This document shows positions 57,111 through 64,000 of a DNA stretch of 64,000 bases, in pieces. The stretch's first letter is position 1; every line of letters starts with the position of its first letter. The DNA is from Catellatospora citrea (GTDB taxonomy: Bacteria; Actinomycetota; Actinomycetes; Mycobacteriales; Micromonosporaceae), in assembly GCF_003610235.1 (NCBI RefSeq), contig NZ_RAPR01000001.1, forward strand, positions 2,604,001 through 2,668,000, given 5' to 3'. Made by a program: the position numbers and the translations under genes. The notes under the pieces are model-generated. The model was not told the DNA's origin, did not search any database, and saw nothing but the letters and a program-made list of their open reading frames with translations.

Positions 57111-58703
57111 TTGTCCATCGCGACATCGCCGTCGCCCTGGCGCAGCAGGGTCGCCATCCCCGGCCTGGTCGCCGCGGAGGCGATCTCGGTCATCGGCGGC
57201 CGGATGTCCTTCCTGGCCATCCCCTGGCTGGTGCTGGTCACCACGGGCAGCCCGGTCAAGGTCGGCATCGTGGCGGGCGCGGAGACGCTGGCGTACGTGC
57301 TGAGCGGGGTGCTCGCCGCGCCGCTGCAGGACCGGATCGGCTCGCGGACGACCTCGCTGCTGTCCGATGCGGGCAGCGCCGTGGTGATGGGCGCGATCGC
57401 GGTGACCGGGCAGTTCGGCTTCGGCGTGCTGATCGTGCTGTCCAGCCTGGCCGGAATGCTCCGGGCACAGGCCGACCGGTCCAAGAACAACCTGCTCAAG
57501 CCCCTGATGGATGCCGCGGGCACGGACTTCACCCGGGTGTCGGCGGCCCGCGAGGGCGTGCTGCGCACCTCCGGGCTGATCGGGGCCTCGGTGGGCGGCG
57601 TCGCCATCGCCGCGTTCGGCGCGATCGGGGCGATCTGGGTCGACGCGGCGAGTTTCCTCGTCGGGGCGGCACTGGTGGCCTTCTTCGTGCCGGACCCGGC
57701 CGCCAAGGAGGGCGAGCCGCCGAAACCCGCCCCGGCCGAGCCGTACCTGATCGCGCTGCGCGGCGGCTTCACGTACTTCACCCGGGAGCCGCTGCTGCGG
57801 GCGGTGACCGGGATGCTGTTCTTCACCAACCTGTTCAACCAGGCCAGCTCCGTGGTGTTCGTGCCGATGTGGGTGCTGACGGTGCTGGACTCGCCGGTGG
57901 CGCTGGGGTCGGTGTCGGCGGCGTACGCCATCGGGATGATCGTGGGCAGTGTCGTGTTCGCGACCCTGGCGCCGTACCTGCCGCGCTACAGCGCGCTGGT
58001 GTTCGGCTACTTCGTGGGCGGCGCGCCCCGGTTTCTGGTCTTCGCGCTCACCGACGACCTGACCGTGATCGTCATCGTGACGTTCCTCAGCGGCATGGTG
58101 ATGTGCTCGGTGAACCCGACCATCGGCGCGGTGATCTACCAGCGGGTGCCCGGCCCGATGCTGGCCCGCGCCGGCGGCATCATCATGGCCGTGGCCATGG
58201 CCGGCATCCCGCTCGGCGGCGTGCTGGCCGGGGTCGTCGTGGAGCGGCTGGGCTTCGTCAACGGGGTGCTGCTGTCCTCGCTGCTGTACTTCGCGGTCAC
58301 CCTCACCCCGGTCGTCCGGCACCGGGTCTGGCGCGAGCTCAACGACGCCGGGGCCCGCGGGCCGACCGCCGACCCGGCAGCGGCGCTGCCGCGGGGGTAC
58401 GGGCTGGCCGCGACGGCACTCGGCCCCCGGGTCACGCTGCGCTACGCCGACGGCGAGTGGACGCTGCAGGCCAGGGCGGGCCTGCGCCGGCTGGCCCCGC
58501 GGCGGGCGCTGCGCGCCAAAACGGCGGCCCACGCGCTGGCGCAACTGGAAGCGCCGGCCGTGCACGAGGCGGTTCGCGAGCTGGCGCGGCAGGAACACGA
58601 CGGGGCCGGGCACGAGGCGGCCCGGTTGCGCGCGGAACTGGCCCGGATGGAATTCACGATGAGTCAGATAAATGTCGGATTGCGGCCCTCTCATCTGCCA
58701 TGA
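57111..58703 (+). CDS. MFS efflux transporter
   Basis: A 530-residue major facilitator with about 12 membrane helices. The helix-2/3 loop has LQDRIGSRTTSLLSDAGSAV, in place of the usual GxxxDRxGRR form. The last ~110 residues form a soluble C-terminal extension with a charged helical end that is unusual for MFS proteins. I chose the TTG at 57111 because AAGGAG lies 5 bases upstream. Likely exporter of the cluster product. Divergent from the ATP-grasp gene. Confidence 0.8.
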   Translation: MSIATSPSPWRSRVAIPGLVAAEAISVIGGRMSFLAIPWLVLVTTGSPVKVGIVAGAETLAYVLSGVLAAPLQDRIGSRTTSLLSDAGSAVVMGAIAVTGQFGFGVLIVLSSLAGMLRAQADRSKNNLLKPLMDAAGTDFTRVSAAREGVLRTSGLIGASVGGVAIAAFGAIGAIWVDAASFLVGAALVAFFVPDPAAKEGEPPKPAPAEPYLIALRGGFTYFTREPLLRAVTGMLFFTNLFNQASSVVFVPMWVLTVLDSPVALGSVSAAYAIGMIVGSVVFATLAPYLPRYSALVFGYFVGGAPRFLVFALTDDLTVIVIVTFLSGMVMCSVNPTIGAVIYQRVPGPMLARAGGIIMAVAMAGIPLGGVLAGVVVERLGFVNGVLLSSLLYFAVTLTPVVRHRVWRELNDAGARGPTADPAAALPRGYGLAATALGPRVTLRYADGEWTLQARAGLRRLAPRRALRAKTAAHALAQLEAPAVHEAVRELARQEHDGAGHEAARLRAELARMEFTMSQINVGLRPSHLP

Positions 58704-58756
58704 AAAGCCCGAATTTTGACTGGTCCATTCACGTATCGACAGACTTAAAGCGAGCA

Positions 58757-58785
58757 TTGCAAGTACATCGATCTGCTTGCTAGTC
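58757..58785 (+). promoter_or_regulatory. Possible promoter of the carrier/ketosynthase operon
   Basis: ttgcaa (58757-58762) and ctagtc (58780-58785) are separated by 17 bases, 75 bases before the first ligase gene. The 155-base gap is AT-richer than its surroundings. Confidence 0.4.
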
Positions 58786-58859
58786 TCCGGATTCACCGGG
58801 TCCGTCGGGGGCGCACGGCCCAGGTTCCAGCACCCTTGCGACACCCTGGCGGAGCAATC

Positions 58860-60272
58860 ATGAGCAATTCGGGATGGGCGACCGGCGCGCCCTTGGCGGC
58901 GACCCCCGACTGGGTGGACGAGCTCCTGCTCGCCGGAGACGACCGCGACGTCTGCCTCCACTTCGGATCCCCCGTCGACCGGGCGGGTCTGCGCCACGCC
59001 GTCGCCGACCGCGAGGACACGCTGCGCCGGCTGGGGCTGGTCCGGGGCGGCTCGGTCGCGCTGCGGCTGCCGCCGTCCCTGGCGTACGCGGCGAACCTGC
59101 TGGCCGCGTGGCGGATCGGGGCGCAGGTCGCGCTGCTGGACCACCGGCTGACCGCGTACGAGACCGACCGGGCCCTCGACCGGCTGCAGCCGCAGGTCGT
59201 GGTGAGTTTCAGCGGGACCCTGCCGGGCGGGCTGCGCGCCTTCTACGAGGTCGCCGACGTCGCCGAGGCCCGCGACGGCCGTCCCGCCGAGACCGGGCAC
59301 GCCGTGGTGCAGCTCAGTTCCGGCTCCACCGGCCCCTCCAAGGTCATCGCCCGGACCGCCGAGCAGCTGGTCGCCGAGATCGACCGGTACACCCGCATGG
59401 ACGGGGTGCCGCTGCCCGGCGAGCGGGTCGTGCTGCTGGCCTCCGTCGTGCACGTGCTCGGCCTGGTCGGCGGCCTGCTCTACTGCCTGCACGCGGGCGT
59501 CGAGCTGGTGCTGCCGGAGCGGCTGACCGTCGACGCGATCCTGCGCGCCGTGTCCGCCGGGGACGCGCCGACCACGCTGCTGGGCGTGCCGTTCCACACC
59601 GAGCTGCTGGCCTCCAACCCGAACCCGCCGAAGCTGCCGCAGCTCAAGCGGATGACCACCGGCGGCGAGCTGGTGCGCGCCGAGGTGGCGCAGCGCTTCA
59701 CCGACCGCTACGGCATCGTGCTGGGCAACATGTACGGCATGACCGAGGTCGGGGTCATCGCCACCGACCTGTTCGGCGAGCACCGGCCCTCGCTCACGCC
59801 CGCCCCCGGCATCACGGTCCGGGAGCTGGACGGCGAGCTGCTGATCGCGACGCCGGCGAGCCCGTACATCGGGCTGTCCGATCCGACCCGCTGGGTCGAC
59901 GGCTGGCTGCACACCAAGGACGCGGGCCGGGTCGACCCGGCGACCGGCCTGATGACGGTGCTCGGCCGGCTGGACTCGCAGGTGTCGGTCGGCGGCCTCA
60001 AGGTCGACCTGACCGAGGTGGAGCACACGCTGGCGGCCCTGCCCGGCGTCGAGAGCGCGGTCGTCGTCTACGACGGCGGCATCGAGGCCTTCGCCGTGGT
60101 GCCCGACGCGGCCGCGGCCGCGGCGCTGGAGGGTGAGCTGGCCGTGCGGCTGGCCCCGTACAAGCGGCCGCGGGTGCTGCACATCGTCGAGCAACTGCCC
60201 CGCACCGCGACGGGCAAGCTCGTGCGCGACCGCGCGGTGCTGCGCACGGCGGACCCGACGTCGGCCCCCTAG
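58860..60272 (+). CDS. Acyl-adenylate-forming ligase (first)
   Basis: A 470-residue AMP-dependent ligase. It has the phosphate-binding loop LSSGSTGPSKV, the adenine-binding GNMYGMTEVG, and the C-terminal Lys in TATGKLVRD; the hinge Asp is in HTKDAGRV. It probably loads an acid onto the carrier protein encoded next. The ATG at 58860 has GGAG 9 bases upstream. First gene of the operon 58860-64000. Confidence 0.85.
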   Translation: MSNSGWATGAPLAATPDWVDELLLAGDDRDVCLHFGSPVDRAGLRHAVADREDTLRRLGLVRGGSVALRLPPSLAYAANLLAAWRIGAQVALLDHRLTAYETDRALDRLQPQVVVSFSGTLPGGLRAFYEVADVAEARDGRPAETGHAVVQLSSGSTGPSKVIARTAEQLVAEIDRYTRMDGVPLPGERVVLLASVVHVLGLVGGLLYCLHAGVELVLPERLTVDAILRAVSAGDAPTTLLGVPFHTELLASNPNPPKLPQLKRMTTGGELVRAEVAQRFTDRYGIVLGNMYGMTEVGVIATDLFGEHRPSLTPAPGITVRELDGELLIATPASPYIGLSDPTRWVDGWLHTKDAGRVDPATGLMTVLGRLDSQVSVGGLKVDLTEVEHTLAALPGVESAVVVYDGGIEAFAVVPDAAAAAALEGELAVRLAPYKRPRVLHIVEQLPRTATGKLVRDRAVLRTADPTSAP

Positions 60273-60348
60273 CGCACGCGCCGCCCGTCCCCCGACTGCC
60301 ATCCCGATCCGGGCCCGTTGGGCCGTTCCACCATGGAAGGAAGTCAAC

Positions 60349-60606
60349 ATGAGCACCGACGTACGCCAGTTCATCATCGACGCGATCGCGGACATGAACT
60401 ACCCGATCGACGACGTCGACGCCGACACGCCGCTGGGTTCGGCGGGCGTGGACCTGGAGTCGCTGGCCGTCGCCGAGCTCGCGGTGCGGGTGGAGGACAC
60501 CTACGGCGTGAAGTTCAGCGACGAGGAGGCCGAGCAGATGGCGGCCATGACCGTCGGCGAGTTCGCCGAGGCGATCCGCGAGCGCGGCAACCTGGCGAGC
60601 GCGTGA
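60349..60606 (+). CDS. Acyl carrier protein
   Basis: An 85-residue carrier protein. The phosphopantetheine attachment Ser38 sits in GVDLESLAVAEL, and the fold is the usual three-helix pattern (QFIIDAIADMNYPI, VAELAVRVEDTYGV, VGEFAEAIRE). A free-standing ACP, as in type II PKS. GGAAGG precedes the ATG. Confidence 0.9.
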   Translation: MSTDVRQFIIDAIADMNYPIDDVDADTPLGSAGVDLESLAVAELAVRVEDTYGVKFSDEEAEQMAAMTVGEFAEAIRERGNLASA

Positions 60607-60902
60607 TGGACGCCCCTGTGGCGGCCGCCGGATCCCTCGGCGTGCCGCGCCAGCGCGCGGGCGAACCGGCCGCACCGGACCGGGCGGCGGTCGTCGCGAT
60701 GCTGGCCGGCTACGGCGAGCGCAGCCCTGAGCAGGTGCGCGAGCGCATCGACTCGCTGGAGCTGGCCTGGCTGGTGCACCAGGTCGAGCAGCGCCACGGG
60801 CGGATGCTCGACCTCGACGACGACGTGCTCATGCGCATGACGACGGTGACCGGTGCGGTCGAGGTGCTGGCCGAGGTGCTGGCGGAGCCTGCCGGTGACT
60901 GA
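60606..60902 (+). CDS. Second carrier-like protein
   Basis: A 98-residue protein with a 30-residue N-terminal extension followed by a carrier pattern: ERIDSLELAWLVHQVEQRHG, in which Ser50 follows Asp49 as in the D-S-L carrier motif. It overlaps the ACP stop by one base (TGATG). Probably a second carrier or a stand-alone phosphopantetheine domain; not certain to be modified. Confidence 0.65.
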   Translation: MDAPVAAAGSLGVPRQRAGEPAAPDRAAVVAMLAGYGERSPEQVRERIDSLELAWLVHQVEQRHGRMLDLDDDVLMRMTTVTGAVEVLAEVLAEPAGD

Positions 60903-62037
60903 ACCGCGCCCTACCGGTGACCGCGCGCAGGTCGTGGTCACCGGGTTGTCGGCGGTCAGCGCGTACGGCCGGGGCGTCGCGGCGCTGTCGGCCGGGCTGC
61001 GATCGGGTCGGCCGGCGTTCGCGCCGGTCACCCGCTTCGACGTGAGCGGCCGGCGGGTGGGCGTCGGCGCGCTGCTGCCCGGCGCGCCGGTGCTGCTGGA
61101 CGAGCTCCTCGCGGTGGTGGACGAGGCGGCCGCGTCCGCCGGCCTGTCCGCGGCGCAGCGGGCCACGACCGGCCTGCTGCTGGCCGTGCACGGCGAGCCT
61201 GACGGGGCCCGCGGCCTGCCCGACCGGCCCGGCCGCACCGGTGCGTTCACGCTCACCGTCGCCGAGAAGGCGGGGCTGTCCGGGGCGGTGCGCACGTACA
61301 CCAGTGCCTGCGTCGCGGCCAGCACCGCGGTCGCCGACGCCGCCGCCGCGGTGGCCGCGGGCGACGCCGACCGGCTGCTGGTGGCCGCCGGATACCTGGT
61401 CGATCCGGACCAGTTCGCGCTGTTCGACGCGGGCCGGGCGCTCGCCGCCGACGGCGCGGTGCGCCCGTTCAGCGCGGGACGCAAGGGCCTGCTGCTCGGC
61501 GACGGGGTCGCCGCGGTCGTGGTGGAGTCGGCCCGCGCCGCGTCGGCCCGGGGCGCGACGCCGCTGGTCCGGCTGCTCGGCTGGGGCCGGGCCGGGGACG
61601 GCTACCACGTGGTGCAGCCGCGTCCCGACGGCGCGGGCCTGGCCAGGGCGATCGCGTCCGCCCTCGGCCGTGCCGGGCTGGCTCCGGAGCAGATCGGCTA
61701 CGTCAACGCGCACGGCTCGGGCACCGCGCAGAGCGACGCCGCCGAGTCCGCCGCGCTGCTGCGCGCCCTCGGCCCGCACGCGTCGGAGGTCCCCATCAGC
61801 TCGACCAAGTCCCTGCACGGCCAGGCCCTCGAAGCATCGCCGCTGCTGGAGCTGGTCGCGACGGTGCTGTCCCTGCGCGAAGGCTTCCTGCCGGTCAATG
61901 CGGGCTATCTCGGCCCCGACCCGGACTGCCCCCTGCGCGTGCTCACCGAGACGACCGCGGCCGCCCCGGCGTACGCCCTCAGCCTCAACGCCGCCTTCGG
62001 CGGCGCGAACACCGCCCTCGTAGTCGGCGCCCCATGA
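60895..62037 (+). CDS. Beta-ketoacyl synthase
   Basis: A 380-residue ketosynthase of the FabF/type II KS type. The nucleophile is Cys139 in TYTSACVAAS and the first His is His273 in NAHGSGTAQSD. The K-S-x-x-G-H region reads KSLHGQ (305-310), so the usual second catalytic His is Gln310; His308 is two residues earlier. It starts at a GTG at 60895, overlapping the carrier gene by 8 bases. Extends the chain loaded on the carrier, presumably with the half KS encoded next. Confidence 0.88.
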   Translation: MTEPRPTGDRAQVVVTGLSAVSAYGRGVAALSAGLRSGRPAFAPVTRFDVSGRRVGVGALLPGAPVLLDELLAVVDEAAASAGLSAAQRATTGLLLAVHGEPDGARGLPDRPGRTGAFTLTVAEKAGLSGAVRTYTSACVAASTAVADAAAAVAAGDADRLLVAAGYLVDPDQFALFDAGRALAADGAVRPFSAGRKGLLLGDGVAAVVVESARAASARGATPLVRLLGWGRAGDGYHVVQPRPDGAGLARAIASALGRAGLAPEQIGYVNAHGSGTAQSDAAESAALLRALGPHASEVPISSTKSLHGQALEASPLLELVATVLSLREGFLPVNAGYLGPDPDCPLRVLTETTAAAPAYALSLNAAFGGANTALVVGAP

Positions 62038-62588
62038 CGCCGCTGGTGGAACTCGCGCGCGGGGCGTGGCCGGAGTCCGAGGTGGACGCGGAGCCGCCAG
62101 TGCTGGCGGGGTTCGTGATGTCGACGTTCAGTCCGCTGGTGGCGGAGGCGGCGAAGCGCTGCCTGACCCGTGCCCACGGGCAGCCTCCGGTGGCGGCGGA
62201 GCGCGGGCTGCGTACCGCGGTGATCGTCTCTTCGGCGACCGGAGACGCCGCGACCGCGGCGGAGGTCGCGACGGCCGTCGACGGCGGGCGGCGGTTGGGG
62301 CCGCTGCTGTTCTTCCAGGCCGTGCCCAATGCGGTGGCCGGGTACGTGGCCGCGCGGTGGGAGCTGGGCGGGCCGGTGGTCTCGCTGAGCCCCGGCGGCG
62401 GTCCGGACCCGGTCGCGGAGTCCCTGGCCGAGGGGCTGGCGATGGCGTCGCTGCTGATCCGCGACGGTGACGCCGACGAGGCCCTGATCGTGGTGGCCGA
62501 GCAGGCCCTGGGCGACGGCGGGCGCGACCGCGCGCTGGCCGTGCTCGTACGTGACAGCGAAGTGAACCGACCGAAGGAGTGCAGCTGA
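62034..62588 (+). CDS. Half-length ketosynthase-like protein, chain-length-factor type
   Basis: A 184-residue protein matching the N-terminal half of ketosynthases (Ketoacyl-synt_2-like): RTAVIVSSATGDAATAAEV, FFQAVPNAVAGYVAARWELGGPVVSL. The site that would carry the nucleophile Cys reads SLSPGGG (Ser118 to Gly122), so it cannot condense. Such proteins act as chain-length factors with a KS in aryl-polyene-type type II systems. It overlaps the KS stop (ATGA). Confidence 0.75.
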   Translation: MTPLVELARGAWPESEVDAEPPVLAGFVMSTFSPLVAEAAKRCLTRAHGQPPVAAERGLRTAVIVSSATGDAATAAEVATAVDGGRRLGPLLFFQAVPNAVAGYVAARWELGGPVVSLSPGGGPDPVAESLAEGLAMASLLIRDGDADEALIVVAEQALGDGGRDRALAVLVRDSEVNRPKECS

Positions 62589-64000
62589 TGGGAACCAACC
62601 TGCGGGCGATCCTCGCCGCCGACGCCGACCTCGGCGCGGGCAACGTCATCACCCGGCTGCTGGCGCACGGCGCCGACCCGGCCGGCCCCGGGCTGACCTT
62701 CGACGTGGACGTCGACGGCCACCCCGCGTGGGAGCCGCTGACCCTGGGGCAGCTCGACGAGCGGGTCGCGGCCCGCGCCGCGTGGCTGCACGAACGCGGC
62801 ATCGGCTGGCGCGACCCCGTCGCGGTGTACGCCAGCACGTCGGCCGACGTCATCCTGTCGTTCCTCGCGCTCAACCGTATCGGGGCGATCCCGGCGCTGC
62901 TCAACGGCAACCTCAGCGGCGAGATCGCGGCCGAGTACATCCGCCGGCTGCGGGCCGAGGCGGTGCTGACCGATGCGAAGCACGCCGCGCTGCTGGAGGG
63001 CCGCGACTTCGGCTCGCGCCTGCTCGGCGACATCACCGAGATGGGCTCCGCGGACCCGGCCGCCGCTCCCCCGCCGTACCGGCACCACCCGGACGACCCG
63101 ATCTCGATCACGCACTCCTCCGGCACCACGGGCCTGCCGAAGGCGATCGTGCACTCGCACACCACGCTGTTCGCGGCCACCCGCCGCATCCGGCTGTCCG
63201 GCCCGCGGGCGCAGGGCACCGAGCGGGTCGTGTGCGCGCTGCCGTCGGCGCACACCGCGGGCATCCTGTCCATCAACCAGGCCCTGTGCAACCGGGCCGA
63301 GCTGGTGTTCCTGTCCTCGCAGCGGGGCGACCACGTGCTCGACGCGATCGAGCGGTTCCAGCCCACCGGCGTCTTCGGCTTCGCGGTGACCTGGGCCGAC
63401 ATGGCCCGCCACGACCTGAGCAAGCGGGCGCTGGCCTCGGTGGCGATCTGGTTCAACACCGGCGACTGCGCGCACGAGGCGCACATCCGGCCGCTGGTCG
63501 CGGTGGGCAGCCACAACACGGTCACCCGCGAGGGCGTGACCCGGATCAAGGGCTCGATGTTCATCGACGGCATCGGCTCGACCGAGATGGGCCACTCCGC
63601 GTTCCACATCACCCACCGGGTCGACACCGAGCGCTACGACCGCTGCATCGGGCGGCCGCACGTGTTCGCCGACGTGGCGGTGCTCGACGAGCACGGCGAG
63701 CCGGTGGCCGCGGGCGTGGTCGGGCACCTGGGGCTGAAGTCGCCGACGGTGAAGCTGATGTACTGGAACGACTCGGTCACCGAGTTCCGCACCCGCCAGT
63801 CGGGCTACTACCTGACCGGTGACCTCGTGTACTACGACGAGGACGGCTACTACTACCACGTGGACCGGGCGGTGGACTCGGTCGTGCTGGACGGCGGCCA
63901 GTGGCTGCACACGTCGCTGACCGAGGAGAAGATCCTGGCGAGCTGCCCCGACGTGCTCGACTGCACCGTCGTGGCGGTGCGCGAGGGCGGCACGGTGGTC
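62588..64000 (+). CDS. Second acyl-adenylate-forming ligase, cut by the window end
   Basis: At least 471 codons without a stop run to the end of the window. It has the phosphate-binding THSSGTTGLPKA, the nucleotide/metal region FIDGIGSTEMG, and a Tyr-rich GDLVYYDEDGYYYHVDRAVDSV in place of the usual hinge Asp segment. It belongs to the same adenylate-forming class as the first ligase but is clearly a different subfamily. It starts directly at the stop of the half KS (ATG at 62588). Two ligases in one operon suggest a starter and a late-step acid. Confidence 0.85.
   Translation, partial: MGTNLRAILAADADLGAGNVITRLLAHGADPAGPGLTFDVDVDGHPAWEPLTLGQLDERVAARAAWLHERGIGWRDPVAVYASTSADVILSFLALNRIGAIPALLNGNLSGEIAAEYIRRLRAEAVLTDAKHAALLEGRDFGSRLLGDITEMGSADPAAAPPPYRHHPDDPISITHSSGTTGLPKAIVHSHTTLFAATRRIRLSGPRAQGTERVVCALPSAHTAGILSINQALCNRAELVFLSSQRGDHVLDAIERFQPTGVFGFAVTWADMARHDLSKRALASVAIWFNTGDCAHEAHIRPLVAVGSHNTVTREGVTRIKGSMFIDGIGSTEMGHSAFHITHRVDTERYDRCIGRPHVFADVAVLDEHGEPVAAGVVGHLGLKSPTVKLMYWNDSVTEFRTRQSGYYLTGDLVYYDEDGYYYHVDRAVDSVVLDGGQWLHTSLTEEKILASCPDVLDCTVVAVREGGTVV

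Noticed and set aside
57042..60395. 1117-codon open frame on the minus strand
   Set aside because: It spans the MFS and ligase genes whose proteins are well supported; the frame is Arg/Gly/His-rich with no recognisable domain, typical of high-GC antisense openness.

Overview
The window is very GC-rich, high-coding-density actinobacterial DNA. It has frequent GTG and TTG starts, ATGA or GTGA stop-start overlaps and no recognisable mobile element. Short hairpin repeats of the AAGGGCNCCTTC type, a cellulase and laminarinase-type secretome, and TetR/MerR/ArsR-style regulation suggest a soil or plant-litter actinomycete. Micromonosporaceae is my best guess (inference from repeat style and gene content, not from a marker gene).

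Layout. 0-5.1 kb (+): GH3 lipoprotein, penicillin-binding-protein-like serine hydrolase, dienelactone-hydrolase-type protein, drug-efflux-type ABC pair. 5.1-11.1 kb (-): an mraY-type gene outside any visible division cluster, a DUF916 (WxL-interacting) membrane protein next to a secreted metallophosphoesterase with a WxL-like C-terminus, and a HupE/UreJ-like protein. 11.2-16.6 kb: BMP-like lipoprotein, nucleoside-kinase-like protein, two tRNA genes, a kinase-like protein, an Ig-like repeat protein, and an orphan EboE-like protein. 16.7-23.7 kb (mostly -): two-permease ABC exporter, then the housekeeping genes dnaG and dgt.

24-34.7 kb: a secreted GH16 glucanase and a GH9 cellulase, both preceded by CebR-like palindromes, flanking a redox module (transmembrane cytochrome b-ferredoxin fusion, FAD reductase, lipoprotein) and secreted DUF4142 and DUF1996 proteins. 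34.8-44.5 kb: ppdK, a P450, an M23 peptidase behind a perfect CRP-type site, a MerR regulator, and a xylose-type ABC importer. 44.5-50.2 kb: PP2C-like/ECF-sigma signalling genes, a two-component system, and a 28-codon ORF built of EVAKR-like repeats with its own ribosome binding site and terminator.

50.5-64 kb looks like specialised metabolism. A 4-hydroxymandelate-oxidase-like enzyme and an HpgT-like aminotransferase (arylglycine chemistry) are followed by ArsR/SRPBCC genes, an alpha/beta hydrolase, an ATP-grasp ligase and an MFS exporter. A tight operon then encodes an adenylate-forming ligase, two carrier proteins, a ketosynthase with an altered active-site position, a chain-length-factor-like half ketosynthase, and a second ligase cut by the window end. 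This right-hand cluster is the most promising candidate for an undescribed pathway.

At least four families of imperfect or perfect palindromic repeats lie between genes and probably act as terminators or attenuators.
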